64,000 nt of DNA from Aspergillus flavus. Its lineage: Eukaryota; Ascomycota; Eurotiomycetes; Eurotiales; Aspergillaceae. Below the pieces are notes generated by a model, which saw only the letters and a program-made list of their open reading frames with translations, was not told where the DNA came from and searched no databases. The stretch spans positions 2,046,001 to 2,110,000 of the forward strand of contig NC_092408.1 in NCBI RefSeq assembly GCF_009017415.1, read 5' to 3'. A program made the position numbers and the translations under genes. Positions within the stretch are counted from its first letter, which is position 1, and the number at the start of each line of letters is the position of its first letter. This document shows, in pieces, positions 1-10,868 of this stretch.

Positions 1-1
1 C

Positions 2-925
2 ACCCAGATCAAGACAACAATCTCCGAGCTTGGAGGTATCATAACCCCGAAGTTGAATTGGAGTGCCCCCAAAGATGCAACCTGGATGGCTGCGACAAAC
101 GATATGCAATGCCGCACACCAAACGACATCTACCTCCTCTTGAAGAGCAGTGACTTTATCAGCCATGACCTGGAGCTTCCCTTCGATGATTGTGTCCCGG
201 ATATGCCGGATTCGACGACCACCCCCGACGTTCCATACCATCTCGTGCTTCGCAAATACGTCAACTTCAACCCCTCCCTTGAGTTTCGGTGCTTTGTGCG
301 CGATCGCGTGCTTCTCTGTATTTGTCAGCGGGACCAAAACCACTTTGATTTCCTCTTTCCTTTGCGCGAGACCCTTAGATCTCGGATTCAAGCATTCTTC
401 GATGAGAAACTGAAGGATACATTCCCTGATCCTAGCTTTGTCTTCGACGTGTACATTCCTCCTCCGCATCAGCGAGTTTGGCTCATTGACATCAACCCAT
501 GGGCTGTGAGGACCGATCCGTTGTTGTTCAGCTGGCTTGAGATCTTGAACATGAAAGACCCAATCGGAATCCAGGAAGAGGATGGCGCCGAAGAGCAGTT
601 CGTCCGACTGTCACTCAATGGGAACACTGTCACTGGTGTAGTGGGAGCCGCTGAAGGTTCTGAATCGTCCGATACGGAGGATGAGTCCGCCGATGATGTG
701 GACGAGGACTCCCCTTTCTTCCCCGAGTTCCGTCTCGTGAAGCGTGATGATCCGGAAGCTTATGCATTTACCACACCACAATATTCTGCTCACAAGCTGC
801 CAAAGGAGGTCGTCGATGCCTCGATCTCAGGCCCAGGTGGTATGAGTGAGTTTTTGGGCAAATGGCAGGATATTCTAGCCAAGCAGGCACAAGAGTCGGA
901 TACGGATAGTGATGGTGGACAATGA
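2..925 (+). CDS. CDC123: Cell division cycle protein 123 (eIF2 assembly chaperone), 5' truncated by window edge
   Basis: The reading frame is open from base 2, so the gene starts left of the window; 307 residues are visible. The frame contains the family hallmark [12 protein letters not shown] (visible residues about 17-28) and WLIDINPW (about 159-166), both typical of the D123/Cdc123 family, which has an ATP-grasp-like fold. The middle holds the ordinary core with [19 protein letters not shown]. The C-terminal third is an acidic Ser/Glu/Asp linker followed by a short helix-rich tail. In yeast and human, Cdc123 is a cytosolic factor that binds eIF2gamma and promotes assembly of the eIF2 heterotrimer. 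No intron is needed in the visible part. It converges on the enoyl-CoA isomerase gene, whose stop codon lies 287 bases away. Family assignment is firm; the missing N-terminus cannot be described. Confidence 0.95.
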   Translation, partial: TQIKTTISELGGIITPKLNWSAPKDATWMAATNDMQCRTPNDIYLLLKSSDFISHDLELPFDDCVPDMPDSTTTPDVPYHLVLRKYVNFNPSLEFRCFVRDRVLLCICQRDQNHFDFLFPLRETLRSRIQAFFDEKLKDTFPDPSFVFDVYIPPPHQRVWLIDINPWAVRTDPLLFSWLEILNMKDPIGIQEEDGAEEQFVRLSLNGNTVTGVVGAAEGSESSDTEDESADDVDEDSPFFPEFRLVKRDDPEAYAFTTPQYSAHKLPKEVVDASISGPGGMSEFLGKWQDILAKQAQESDTDSDGGQ

Positions 926-1212
926 TAAGCTTCCCAGCTTTATTGCAACGGAGTAATCGGGGATTGGACGGCGTTCATGAGCTAACGGGTAGGGAAAAGC
1001 AACGGGGAATATATTTTCTAATGAACACATCATCTTTAGAATATCATAGGTTTGGCCTACTGGTAACCAAGTAAAGCTACTTCCACTGTAGTCAATCATC
1101 CCAGTCAATAACTCATGACATATTCTTAACGTGGAAAAGTATATCTAAACACCTCCGAGTCCTTTTACAGGATGCGACAGACATCTCAAATCATCCATAG
1201 ATATTGGACCCA

Positions 1213-2098
1213 CTACAGCTTATGCTTCTTCTCTCCCGAAGCCAACCGCCGGAACTCCTCCTGGGGTATACCTTTCAGGAACCTCTGCAACCCAGCAAAC
1301 ACCTCAAGGTAATTCTGACGGTCCAGAATCTCCCGCTCTGGTCTGCGGATCAACTCCTTAATCCCCAGGAGACTAGACTGGCTCAGGTGAGTGCCAAGAC
1401 GATCCTCAACTTCCTCAAGGACCTTCTCCAGGAAACCATCCGAATCATCCTTCCTGCCCGACGGCGCAGAGATAACCTTGTTCACGAACCCAGTCGCCAC
1501 AAGCTCCTCACAGGTAATCTTCTTGCTCATGATGAGGGCCTCATTAGCCTTAGAGATGCCAAGGCGCTCGACAAGAGCGCGCGAAGAGCCACCCTCGGCG
1601 ACAAGACCAAGAGAGGAGAACGGGGTGAGCAGGAAGGTATGCGGCGTGGCGTAGATGAAGTCGGCCATGGCGACCAGTGCAGCGGAAAGACCGACCGCAG
1701 GGCCGTTCAAAGCAGCTACCAGGATCTTGGAGTGGTGGGCCACGGTGTTCGTGATGTCGATGTTGTTGACGACAAAGGACCGCGTGAGCTCGCGGCGGAC
1801 ATTGCTGCTCAGGTCGCCGCTTGGACGGGTCGATGTAACATCTGCTCCGCTGCATGGTGTTAGCCCGATTGGGTCCTAGCTTGCTTTATGTAGGATATGG
1901 TGCTTACGCTGAGAAGAATCGTCCTTTGCCGGTCAGGATGGTGATGAAGATGTCCTCGCGCTTGTCGATTTCCCGAAGACGTTCCCCAAGTAGGTAATAG
2001 AGGTCTTGGTTGAGGGCATTGAGCTTCTCCGGTCTGTTGAATGTGATGATTGCAATTCGGTCTTGGTAAGTAAGCTTGACAAGGTCTTCGGTTGCCAT
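1213..2098 (-). CDS. Peroxisomal delta3,delta2-enoyl-CoA isomerase (Eci1-like crotonase)
   Basis: Two exons, 2098-1908 and 1849-1213, give 275 residues. The intron has a GTAAGC donor, a GCTAAC branch and a CAG acceptor, and the junction restores the crotonase motif RFFSAGADV. The protein is a crotonase-fold enzyme: an N-terminal beta strand with RPEKLNALN, the oxyanion-hole region around the splice site, then HHSKILVAALNGPAVGLSAA and SSLGLVAEGGSS. The Glu in LVAEGGSS aligns with the catalytic Glu of yeast Eci1 (LITEGGTT). The C-terminus is HKL, a variant peroxisomal targeting signal type 1, comparable to the HRL of yeast Eci1. It should act in peroxisomal beta-oxidation of unsaturated fatty acids, moving 3-cis/trans double bonds to 2-trans. 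The start is the ATG of MATEDL; an upstream in-frame ATG 13 codons earlier lacks similarity. A hydratase activity cannot be excluded from sequence alone. Confidence 0.88.
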
Positions 2099-2714
2099 TG
2101 TGTCTATGGATGACTGAACGATTATATGGTGAATCAATAGTAGAAAGTGGATCAGGGCTAGATTTATTAGTTTCCGTCAAGAGAATGTTCGATAGATAGT
2201 TTGACGGTCGTGTGGGGATGGCTTCTTTATCGGCTTCTAATTATATATCCAATCTATGTCAGGTAAAAAGTGAATATGAGGGGGAATATCGCTCGGCACG
2301 GAGGTAATCGACCAGCGATTCCCCGGATGTCGATATCCCTGCCAATTTGACGGCTATACTGCCGCTCATAATTGCGGGGAGGCCGACGGGCCGAACGTAT
2401 GCAGCCGAGGCTTATCAGCTAGTCAGGTGATCTAGGTCAGGTGAGTGGCACGTGGTAAGTTTGCTTAGTTTGCATAGGTGATCATCGGCAAGCCGGAGGC
2501 TCTGTAATGCATATCGTATGTTCGGTCATTCGTTGGTTCATTACCGATCTTTATACAAATCATTTGCGCACTTCCCCTGGCATCGCCCTAAACTTGACAC
2601 CCTGTTAGAAGAAGGGGAAACGCAAGCAACGAGAATTCACGGGTAAAATCAAGGGTTTGCTCAGTATTTTTTCGTCTCTCACCCCTCCACTGCATCTGAA
2701 CACCGCGCCTCACT
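2099..2714. promoter_or_regulatory. Divergent intergenic region, isomerase / PET100
   Basis: This 616-base stretch separates two start codons facing away from each other, so it should hold both promoters and both 5' leaders. No open frame of note lies in it. I see no clear TATA box at a convincing position. Confidence 0.5.
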
Positions 2715-3084
2715 ATGTCCAACATTCTTCAAAGATTACGAGGTGGAAACCTCGAGGTTTTCAAGGTATTTATTCAAAACAACTCAGTCGTGCGCTATCC
2801 CTGGAGCTTGACTCTGACCGTTTCAGTTCGGCATGTACGTTCTTTTCCCGATCGGATGGATGTATTATTTCGGAACAAACCTCGACGACCGCTTCAGTGT
2901 CCCCGGGTTCTGGCCTACTACCGAGCAATCGCATAAGATCCCCCTCGAGAAGGAAGAGATTGATAAGGAACTAGCGCGAATGCGCATGGTGGATGCTATT
3001 AGGAGAGAGAAGCGCCAACGAGAGGCCCAGGCGCAGGCTGAAGCTCAAATGCAGGTTGAGAGTCAGGCACAGAACGCGGAGTGA
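2715..3084 (+). CDS. PET100: Cytochrome c oxidase assembly protein Pet100
   Basis: Two exons, 2715-2765 and 2827-3084, with a 61-base intron ending TTTCAG, encode 102 residues. The joined N-terminus reads GGNLEVFKFGMYVLFPIGW, a direct match to the Pet100 family; the junction falls between Lys17 and Phe18 in phase 0. Residues about 18-33 form the single membrane-spanning helix, followed by MYYFGTNLD and RFSVPGFWPTTEQSHKIPLE. A charged coiled tail rich in Glu, Gln and Ala completes the protein. Pet100 is a small inner-membrane protein of mitochondria required for assembly of complex IV. The length is usual for the family. Without splicing the two halves lie in different frames, which is why a simple ORF search misses the gene. 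Confidence 0.93.
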
Positions 3085-4007
3085 AATATATGAGTATTAT
3101 GGACTCGGGTTTACCGGAAAGTCTTGTGACTGCGTAGGTCCAAGGTAATGGGGGTCTGGGTCTATACGAAAGGAAGCACTGCCATTACGCGGGGCATGGG
3201 AGTCTGATAAAAAGTTTGGGGAGTCACCATGTGGCAGTTGCACGTGTACTACTTTTTACGTTGTTCTTGTTTAACACTCTTCTCTGGGCATATTGGGAGT
3301 TGAAATTCGGTTCTAAAATGGGCATCTTGTTCTTGTTACGAGTTTTATTTCGCCTGTACATTCTTTCGTTGAGACATCATTTTTCTCACTGCTCTGCAGG
3401 GCTGTGTCCTAGTATCAGTTGATGGTTGTGAATAGTGGTGACAGGCCTGGTGTCGAATAATACCAAGTAAACAGGCGCTTACAAAACTATTATGATGGGG
3501 GGCGACTTGGGGTAAAGAGTGATAATTTCCATAGCGATGGTATGTTGGGGGAAAGAATAAAGCTGACTTCGCTGTTAAGGGTATTTCATCGTAACAGTAA
3601 TTATCGAGACTTCGCTGCTATGAGTGTTCAGAACCCTGAAGGCCAAAAAGCAGCAAGAGCGAAGAAAGAACACAAGAACTCCTAGGATGCGCCGGCCTGC
3701 TCAGGAACATATCGCTCAAACTCCGTATGAACAACATCACAACGCCAACATGGAACAGATGCGTCCAAGCATCGCAGGCAGTGCTGCTAAGCTGACACCT
3801 CAATCCATGCTCAAGGACCAGAAATGCGTAAGAGGTGGAAAGGTAGAAATTATTCAAAGGTATCTTGATAAGCGCACCACGCAAGCGATGGCGCCGACGG
3901 TATCACGCCTGAGTAACACAGAAACCAGATAGCCAAGATCCGCCGCGGCCGAGCCAGGAGAAGGGAAGAAGGAAAGGGTTGCCCGCCATTGCCAGTAGCC
4001 AAGAAAC
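3085..4007. other. Convergent intergenic region, no gene seen
   Basis: These 923 bases lie between the ends of PET100 and of the serine palmitoyltransferase small subunit gene. They should contain both 3' untranslated regions. Short open frames on both strands (for example 3216-3422 and 3624-3932) have no family resemblance and no splice context. Confidence 0.5.
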
Positions 4008-4434
4008 TTATAGTTCGCGGATTGTATCGGTGGCAGCAGCAGCATTATTTTTTGCTGTCTCGTACATGACCTCTAGTGTCTGAGTGCCGGCCTCGCGGAA
4101 TACCGAGCTGATCGCGGGCAAGGCGGAGGATATGAAGGGACGTTCGCCAGCCCAGTAATAGTAGAGGTGGCCGTAGATGGATCTGATGTGGTCGGGGAGG
4201 TAGACATAAATCGCGGTGATGATCATTGAAATCAGAGTAAGAAGGAGGGAATCTGTTTAGTCTGTTAACGTGATTCTTTCGTTCTCCAATGGCCTTTTTC
4301 TCCCGAGTGAGCATACTAAAGATGAACTTTTCGGTTGGGGTGAGCATATATACAGCAAAAGTCACCTCATATTGATATATTTTCAACCGAATCCAACGGG
4401 CGAAAGAGGCTGGGATCCAGAGAAAGAATGTCAT
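4008..4434 (-). CDS. Serine palmitoyltransferase small subunit (SPT_ssu-like / Tsc3-ssSPT type)
   Basis: Two exons, 4434-4317 and 4252-4008, with a 64-base intron (GTATGC donor, CTAAAC branch region, CAG acceptor) give 120 residues. Joining them yields YQYEVTFAVYMLTPTEKFIF continuing into NSLLLTLISMIITAIYVYLP, the characteristic layout of the fungal SPT small subunit: a short amphipathic start, the conserved YQYEVTFAVYML helix, a hairpin at TPTEK and one clear transmembrane helix followed by LPDHI. The C-terminal 60 residues are a hydrophilic extension. Small subunits bind the Lcb1/Lcb2 heterodimer in the ER membrane, stimulate condensation of serine with palmitoyl-CoA and influence acyl-CoA choice, the first step of sphingolipid synthesis. 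Each half alone looks like a meaningless small ORF. The family call is strong; length of the tail varies between fungi. Confidence 0.87.
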
Positions 4435-5840
4435 GATCGCAATGCAATATTCGTTGTCTGCGACGAAGGGATTGAAGGGGGGGGAAAAGGTGCCACTTCA
4501 GAGAAGCTGGAGGTTACGGGCGCTTTCTTGATCAAATTTGCCCCTGAAAGTACGGACACTCCTTTTCAACAAAAGAAAAAAAAAAAAGTCCGGGGGACGG
4601 GAAGTGAGGGTCAGGTTGAATTGAGGAAGTAACCACGTGGTATTTTAGTGTTGCCGGTGAGAAGCAATTGGTTGGGAAGATGATGGTTACCAGGCATCCA
4701 GGACTATAATTATCCTTGGGACAGCAGAGTTGAAAAATGTAAGATTGCAGAGAAGGGGAAAATAGAAAAAGAACAAGAACAAGAACGGGTGCAGGGTTGA
4801 TCGACAAAAGTGCCCTGCCGGTGTACAGAAGCTAAATTGGTCGAATAGCGAATAAAAAGACTATCAATGCGGGGGCGACAACAAAATGGATGTTAATCTG
4901 TATGTCAAGTTGCATTCAATCCTTTATTCACTGGAACTTGACTGAATATGAATTTATGAAGGTCCTTTTTGACTAAGAATAGCTTGGGCCAACAAAGTTT
5001 CTCTTTTAGTTTCCTCGATTCCGAACGGTGTTTCACATTGGGGGGAAATCCACCGACTGAGCCACAATCCGTGCATTGGTGGCATCTGAAATTGAGGGCT
5101 CCACTTCAGGGTCCAGAGCATTGAATCGACTTGTCTGTCTAGACCATCTTACACCACATGAAGATACGGATAATCAAAAAAAGAAAAAAGTACTCGAAAG
5201 TCAAACAGACAAATAGCGAATGTTCCCAATAGGTCACAAATGAATTGCTGTTTCTTGGTTTCTGAGAGCTGTGAACCTTACTTGATTGTCAACACATAGA
5301 CCATTCTGTCAACAACAAGAAAAGAAAAAGAAAAGAACGTTCTCAATTGCCTCTCTGATTGTCAGAGTCAAACCCTTAGAAACCCACCCAGGCGTACGTC
5401 ACCCTACGCTTGGCGCATTTTCTAAGATCCTGCACATCATTCAGGTTAATCCATCAGTAGGTTCGTCAGATATGACGATTGTACGAGGAACAGGGACGAA
5501 TTGTAATAACGGCAGTAGTCAATGTTATGAGAAGAGTTCCTAAGCTGAGGATATCCCATTTTCTTTGTCCGTGATCAATCGCCCTTTCGGGATTCGGTCC
5601 AATAATACCCCGCCGTGGTATAGCAATTACTGCCTGAGGCATTACAAGTAGTACGTACTCGTACTCGTATCTCGTATCCTGTCTCAGCTGATATCACCCT
5701 AAATCATAATAGGACTAGTCGTTATGCAGATTCGCGGCGGTTACGGAGAGATGCGAAGCCGAAATTCCTCAAAGTGTATGGAATTGTAACATGGTAATAT
5801 AACCTCTCGCAGATGCCAAAAACAGTAGTCATCATGAACC
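4435..5840. promoter_or_regulatory. Divergent intergenic region, SPT small subunit / mitochondrial release-factor-like gene
   Basis: This 1.4-kb stretch lies between two diverging start codons. A simple GTACTCGTACTCGTATCTCG repeat occurs near 5653-5675. Several A-rich tracts sit at 4573-4590 and 5176-5190. No gene is supported. Confidence 0.45.
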
Positions 5841-6427
5841 ATGCTACTGCGAAACCTCATCCCGCGTAATCTCCTGCCATATACCCAACCAATCGCCTCG
5901 CTTAGATGCTTTACAACTACTTTCCACCTTACCAATAAGCCATTACCGCCTCGGTTGAAACTTCACGATGCCGATCTGACCATATCATATCTCAAGGGCA
6001 CTGGCCCTGGAGGTCAGAAGATTGTACGCATTGACTCAATGTCTCTTTCAGATTGGCGTTGGCTAATCGCAATCGGTAGAATAAAACCAACTCTGCCGTT
6101 CAACTCATTCACAAACCTACCGGTCTCGTGGTGAAATCACAAGCCACTCGCTCCCGTTCCCAGAATGAGAAGATCGCGCGACAACTTCTCGCTGACAAAG
6201 TGGAGCAGTTAGAGAAAGGAGACCAGAGCCGCGCTGCGATCAAAGCGGATCGTGCTCGGAAGAAGAAGGCTAGTAAGGTGAAGAAGAGCCGGAGAAAGTA
6301 TCGCGAATTTGGAAATGGTCACGAAGAAGTGCAAGAGCAGGAGGACCGTGATGGTGAAGGCCATCAGGAGCCGGTCGGGGATGAGTCGTCAACGACAGTC
6401 CCGGCCAGCCAGACGCATGGCAAATGA
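5841..6427 (+). CDS. Mitochondrial GGQ-domain peptide-release/ribosome-rescue factor (Rso55 / mtRF-R type)
   Basis: Two exons, 5841-6023 and 6080-6427, with a 56-base intron, encode 176 residues. The junction completes the class-I release-factor signature GTGPGGQKINKTNSAVQLIH, with GGQ at about residues 57-59, followed by PTGLVVKSQATRSRSQNEKI. The first 40 residues are rich in Arg, Leu and Ser/Thr with few acids, consistent with a mitochondrial presequence. A long Lys/Arg-rich helix and a Glu/Ser tail follow. Proteins of this build (yeast Rso55/Pth4, human C12orf65) carry only the peptidyl-tRNA hydrolysis domain and no codon-recognition domain. They release peptides from stalled mitochondrial ribosomes. 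The catalytic GGQ is intact. The start codon is the first ATG ahead of the presequence. Confidence 0.9.
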
Positions 6428-6783
6428 TCTATCCAAATCATGACGGCATGGTCCATAGCCCGATAGGTATCCTTCCTATGTCAGATCTTTCTACTCATCG
6501 TTGGTCTACAATGTGAAATTCGATGTTCACAGTCAACAGGACGGCATTGTAAAGAATAAACTCGCATGTAAAAGGGCGAGGGACATTTTTGTATCATCTA
6601 ATAACAGTTCGTAAAGGCATGTTCGGTCTTTTTTTCGTTTTCTTTTTTTTTCTTTTTAAAAATTCTCTCTTTTACTCGAGATATCAAGGCTAGTTGTCCC
6701 GGTTTATGATACCGCCGGTACGACTACCCTAGGGCAGGATAACAATAACTTCTCAGACACTGCTTGAGACTTGTTGCTCTTCC
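6428..6783. other. Convergent 3' region between release-factor-like gene and CSE1
   Basis: The 356 bases hold the 3' ends of both neighbours. A T-rich tract (about 6630-6660) is the only conspicuous element. No gene is seen. Confidence 0.45.
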
Positions 6784-9700
6784 TCAGGCGATGTAGCTGC
6801 CGAGGACTGTCTTGGCATCGTTGCTCAGACGCTCCTGTGCAAACCCAGAGACCCGTCCGTTATACTTCTTGTCGGCTTCCTTCAGGTATTGGCCAACCCA
6901 AGCCTTAAGGTCAGCCCCGGTCTCCGGCCATGGGTCCTTGGTCTGTGGTCGCACGGTGTTCAGAGCCGTGAACCCCACACCGAATGCCATGTCTTCAACA
7001 TCATGTTCAACGATGATGTCGTCCTTGCTCGCTGGGAGGGGAGGAAGCTCAAGAAGCTTGAGCAAGGCCTCACATGTGAAGCCCCATCCCTTCTTGTACC
7101 GGTTCGCAAACGCATCTGAATTGGCCAGCGTCTTGGTGAATGACAGCACTGCAGTTTTGCGATCCAGCGGACGAGCAAGCTTCTGCGTATCAGGGAGAAT
7201 TATGTTCAGATAGATCGGAGTGAACAGGCTTTATAGAGTCAGTATGGTGAAGAGATCCAAAAACAACTTTCTCGGGGTTTACATACTCAGGCTGCACTTT
7301 ATCTGTGACTTGAATGAAGAAATCGGCGCTATAACCCTTCTCATCGTGGGCAGAAATGAAGTGGTAGAATCGGACAAATCTGCCAGTGAGATTTTCTGTC
7401 TTCGAATTCTGGAGGCGAGTAAGAATGACTTGCATGATTGAGATAAAATACTGCTCCAACGCGTTTCTATGATAGTGTTAATGAACCTGAAGAAGTCGAG
7501 CCCTTATGGCAGTTAAACTTACGGAGGGAAATTCGCGACAACGGACTCTAACAAGTCAAAGCCATAACTCTCGTTCGCCTTAGTGGAAAGCAGTTTTTGG
7601 AAGATACCCAAGACATTCGAAAGCTGTTGGTTCTCCAGGACGTATTGAGAACCGCGGGCAATGATGGACGAAAGGAGTCGTACGAGCGCAGGAATATTGC
7701 CCTTCGACTCCCACATGACAGGCATGAGGATAGGGGCAACCAAATTCTGGTAGTAGTTTGGCAGCGATCCGGAAGGATTTGCTTCGAGTAGTGCCGCAAA
7801 GAGCTGGAATATGTAGGGCATGAATTCTAAACATACATCAGTACTCAAGAACCAAGTGGCCACCGAGTTATAACCATCCTTACCTTGCACATCACCTTGG
7901 AGTACTCCGGCGAAGGGGGGATATAAAGCTTGCTCCAGCTTATCAGGATTCGCCGGGGCAGCAAATCTATGCTGGTCAGTAGATGAATAGTGCTAGGCGA
8001 GCTTTCGGAATCGACGTACCTGATAAAGGCACCGAGAGCTTCAAAGTGGAAGTAATAGAATCTTGGGTTGCTCGGGTTCCTGCTGATGACCTCGGTGATG
8101 TTAATCAAATTTTGTAGAACAGAGTCTGTATGGGGCACTACGCCCTCCTTAATAACAATAAGTACTCGCATAGCACATTTCATCAAAAACTCGTTCTCCT
8201 GCACTTTCTCGGGGGCTGGATCTTTCTGGATCAACGCAAAGATGTGCTCTAACAAATCCTTGGCCAAAGGTGTGATTGTGTTGGGCGCAATGATTGGCTG
8301 ACCCTGGTTATCTGTAAGGTAGAGTGCTCTCTCAACAGCAATTGCTGCATAACTGTAGACAACATAATTCGAAGAGCCCAGGTGATTCACTACTAAAGGA
8401 AGCACTTCTTGCCATTGCTCTTTAGTGATGATGCTCCTGAAAGTATACAAGTATTTGATTGCGTCAACTTTAAGAATGGGATTAACACCATCCCCAGCGA
8501 CTAGATCTGCAGCAAGATGTTTCTGAAGGTAATCAGTGATGCTGACCAACGAATTAGTCGCAGTCACTCCGTGGCTAGTGGTAGCAACGCCCTTTGCTGC
8601 AATGGCAGAGAAGAGGTAAGTTGCAGTATCCTTAGCCTTCCAGTTGGAAGCCGGATCGCTGGTGTATTGAGCAAGGTGGCCTTCAGTGTAATGCAGAACA
8701 ACCTTTGTTACGGAGCTTTCGAATTTCTCGGCCAATTTCCTCAGAAAATCGGTGGCAGCACGTCGTCTTGTCTCGCTATCTGATCCTTCAAGGTCTCGTC
8801 TGATAAACTCGATGGGTTCATCCTCAAATAACTCCTCGTCTGACTCACGCAGACTCACATTTGGCAGAATGACCTTTTCAATAACTTGGCTTAAAGTGTT
8901 CTCATCTTGGAAAAAGGCGGCCTGTTCAGGCATACCCGCAATTGAAGTGAGGAACTGGAGTGCCCTGCTGACCAAAATGTCGTACTTTGTTTCTTGGCCG
9001 ATTGTAGCCAAGAAGCTCCAAGAACTACCCACAAACTGTTCGACATGAGGCTTGAACTCATCAATATACTTTTGTACCCAGAGTGTGAGGACTTCAAAGA
9101 TTCCAGCCCGCGCGAATTCTAATTGACCAGCCTCGGTGTCATCATCGGTATGAAGCAGTTGGTTGTCGTACGTGAGGTACTTGAGGAGAAGAGTAGCTAT
9201 CCCTGAAATTTGCTCTTCGAACATCGGAGGAAGGTCGTGGCAAGAAAGATCGTACAGAAGTTTGATCATCAAGTTGAACTGCGTGAATCCCTGGACAAGG
9301 TTGTCCTTGTTGGTCTTGTTCTCTTCGAGATACGAGTCGAGGCCCTGTATAAGAGGATAAGTATAAGTAGATGCCGTTAATATTTCGCATGAGCCCGCTC
9401 AAACGAACAGAAGTGCGATTCCAATGGTCATACCTCAAAGAGAGCCAAGAAAGGGTTTCCGAATTTATCCAGAACGTGATTAATCTCTCTATAGAGATCA
9501 TCAGATCGGAACAAAGGCCTCCATCGCTTGAAGATAGAATGGGCAACTTGTAGGACACCGTTGTTGACTGCAGGGTTTTTCGGTTGGAGCCTTGAAACGA
9601 GATCCTGCGAGTGTCAATGAGGAAAACATGCAACTGCTTTTTGTGCAATTAAAGCTTACATCCACTAGAGTATCCCATCGCTCCCAGAAGTCACTATCGG

Positions 9701-10103
9701 CGATCACGCTCACAGCTTCTCCCAGCTGGGACTGTATGCCTGCAGGAACCGAGATCATCAGGCTGATCAGTTCCTGCTTTATAGTCGTCACCTCATCGAG
9801 TTGGAGCTTGTAGTTTCCATCCTCGTCTGTGTAGTTTCGCTTGATAAAATTCTTGAAGCAAAGTGCACTAGCCAGACGGGTATTGTAGGGATAGGAGCCG
9901 GACGCCGTGATCTGAAGGAGCTGCAAGGAATAGCCCGGCTTTTGTTCTTCCTGGCGCAGAGCAAGTTCGGCTAATAAGATCAGCCATTGGGTGTCCATAA
10001 GGTAAGAACAGCATGAGAATATTCTGGGCTTACCTTGCTTATTTTGCCTTGGGTCCAAGCTTGCTTCTAGAAGCTGCGCAACAGCTCCAAGGTTGTCAGC
10101 CAT
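6784..10103 (-). CDS. CSE1: Exportin-2, importin-alpha re-exporter Cse1/CAS
   Basis: Eight exons can be read: 10103-10034, 9970-9660, 9604-9434, 9344-8020, 7966-7884, 7826-7523, 7466-7287 and 7228-6784. The seven introns are 53-89 bases with normal GT...AG ends. The spliced frame is uninterrupted and gives 962 residues, the usual length of Cse1. Typical stretches include QLDEVTTIKQELISLM in the importin-N region, SDFWERWDTLVDDLVSRL across the second junction, YTEGHLAQYTSDPASNWKAK in the middle, NPRFYYFHFEALGAFIRFAA across the fourth junction and FMPYIFQLFAALLE near the C-terminal third. Cse1 is a HEAT-repeat karyopherin of the nuclear envelope and nucleoplasm that, with Ran-GTP, returns importin alpha (Kap60) to the cytoplasm. 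The Aspergillus orthologue is called KapE. The start MADNLGAVAQLLEASLDP fits the family N-terminus. It is transcribed away from TSC2. Confidence 0.94.
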
Positions 10104-10868
10104 ATTGAAGCGGGGATATGTATGTGTAGTACCGAAGTTGTAGCCAGCGAGGTCGTATGAGAGTGAAAGAGAATTAAATTTAATGTGCAAGGGAGGGAGA
10201 TATCGTAATGTGGGCAGAATCCTCAGAAACCACCTTTATGTGAACACTCTAGGAAAAAAAGCCGTGAGCTTGATTCCAGGACGGGCAGTTTGTTTGGCGG
10301 GTTGCTTTGCAGTTTCCAGGCGGTGAGCAAATGTCCGCGGGGTGATTCTGCCCATCAGGTGATTCCACGGATTAACCATATCCGAACCTCCGCCAGATCA
10401 TCATCATGGATGCTTGGAGGGGAAAGGTGGTCTTGGCACACTTTCGTTCTGGAGATAACCTACTATCACTAATTCTGTTCGCTTCGATGTCTTTTTAAGA
10501 ATGTTTCTTTGACTTGAATCTGAAACGTTGTGCCTGTTCCTACTTCACTCAGGGATCCTAGCTTGGTATAGAATTGTGCTTCTTCAATTAATTCACGGAC
10601 CATTTCAACCTCCGGCTATCCGACTTATCTGGGTCGAGCTTCATGTTCCTACCAGGTCTCCTGATGTTGTGAACATCTTCATGTGATCTGTCAATGGTAC
10701 GTAAACCTCCGCCTTGTATATTCAAAGTGATGTTACAGTTGGGGTTGATCAGCTGGATCTTTTAAAGCATGAACTCCGGTCAGGTTCTTGCTTTTGCTAA
10801 TTCGTGGATCTTCAGGTATAAAATCGGTTGACTTTGGCTCATATCCATACTCCCGTCCGCTAGGACGT
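10104..10868. promoter_or_regulatory. Divergent promoter region CSE1 / TSC2
   Basis: The 765 bases between the two starts hold both promoters. The right half contains a likely intron of the TSC2 leader: acceptor TTCAG ending at 10815, a GCTAAT branch near 10796 and candidate donors GTACGT at 10697 or GTAAAC at 10701. See the TSC2 entry for the consequence. Confidence 0.5.

Noticed and set aside
1204..1863. 219-codon plus-strand frame antisense to the isomerase gene
   Set aside because: It is the complement of a well-supported crotonase gene and has no family resemblance.
3216..3422. 68-codon hydrophobic plus-strand frame
   Set aside because: Probably 3' untranslated DNA of PET100; no homology recognised and no promoter room.
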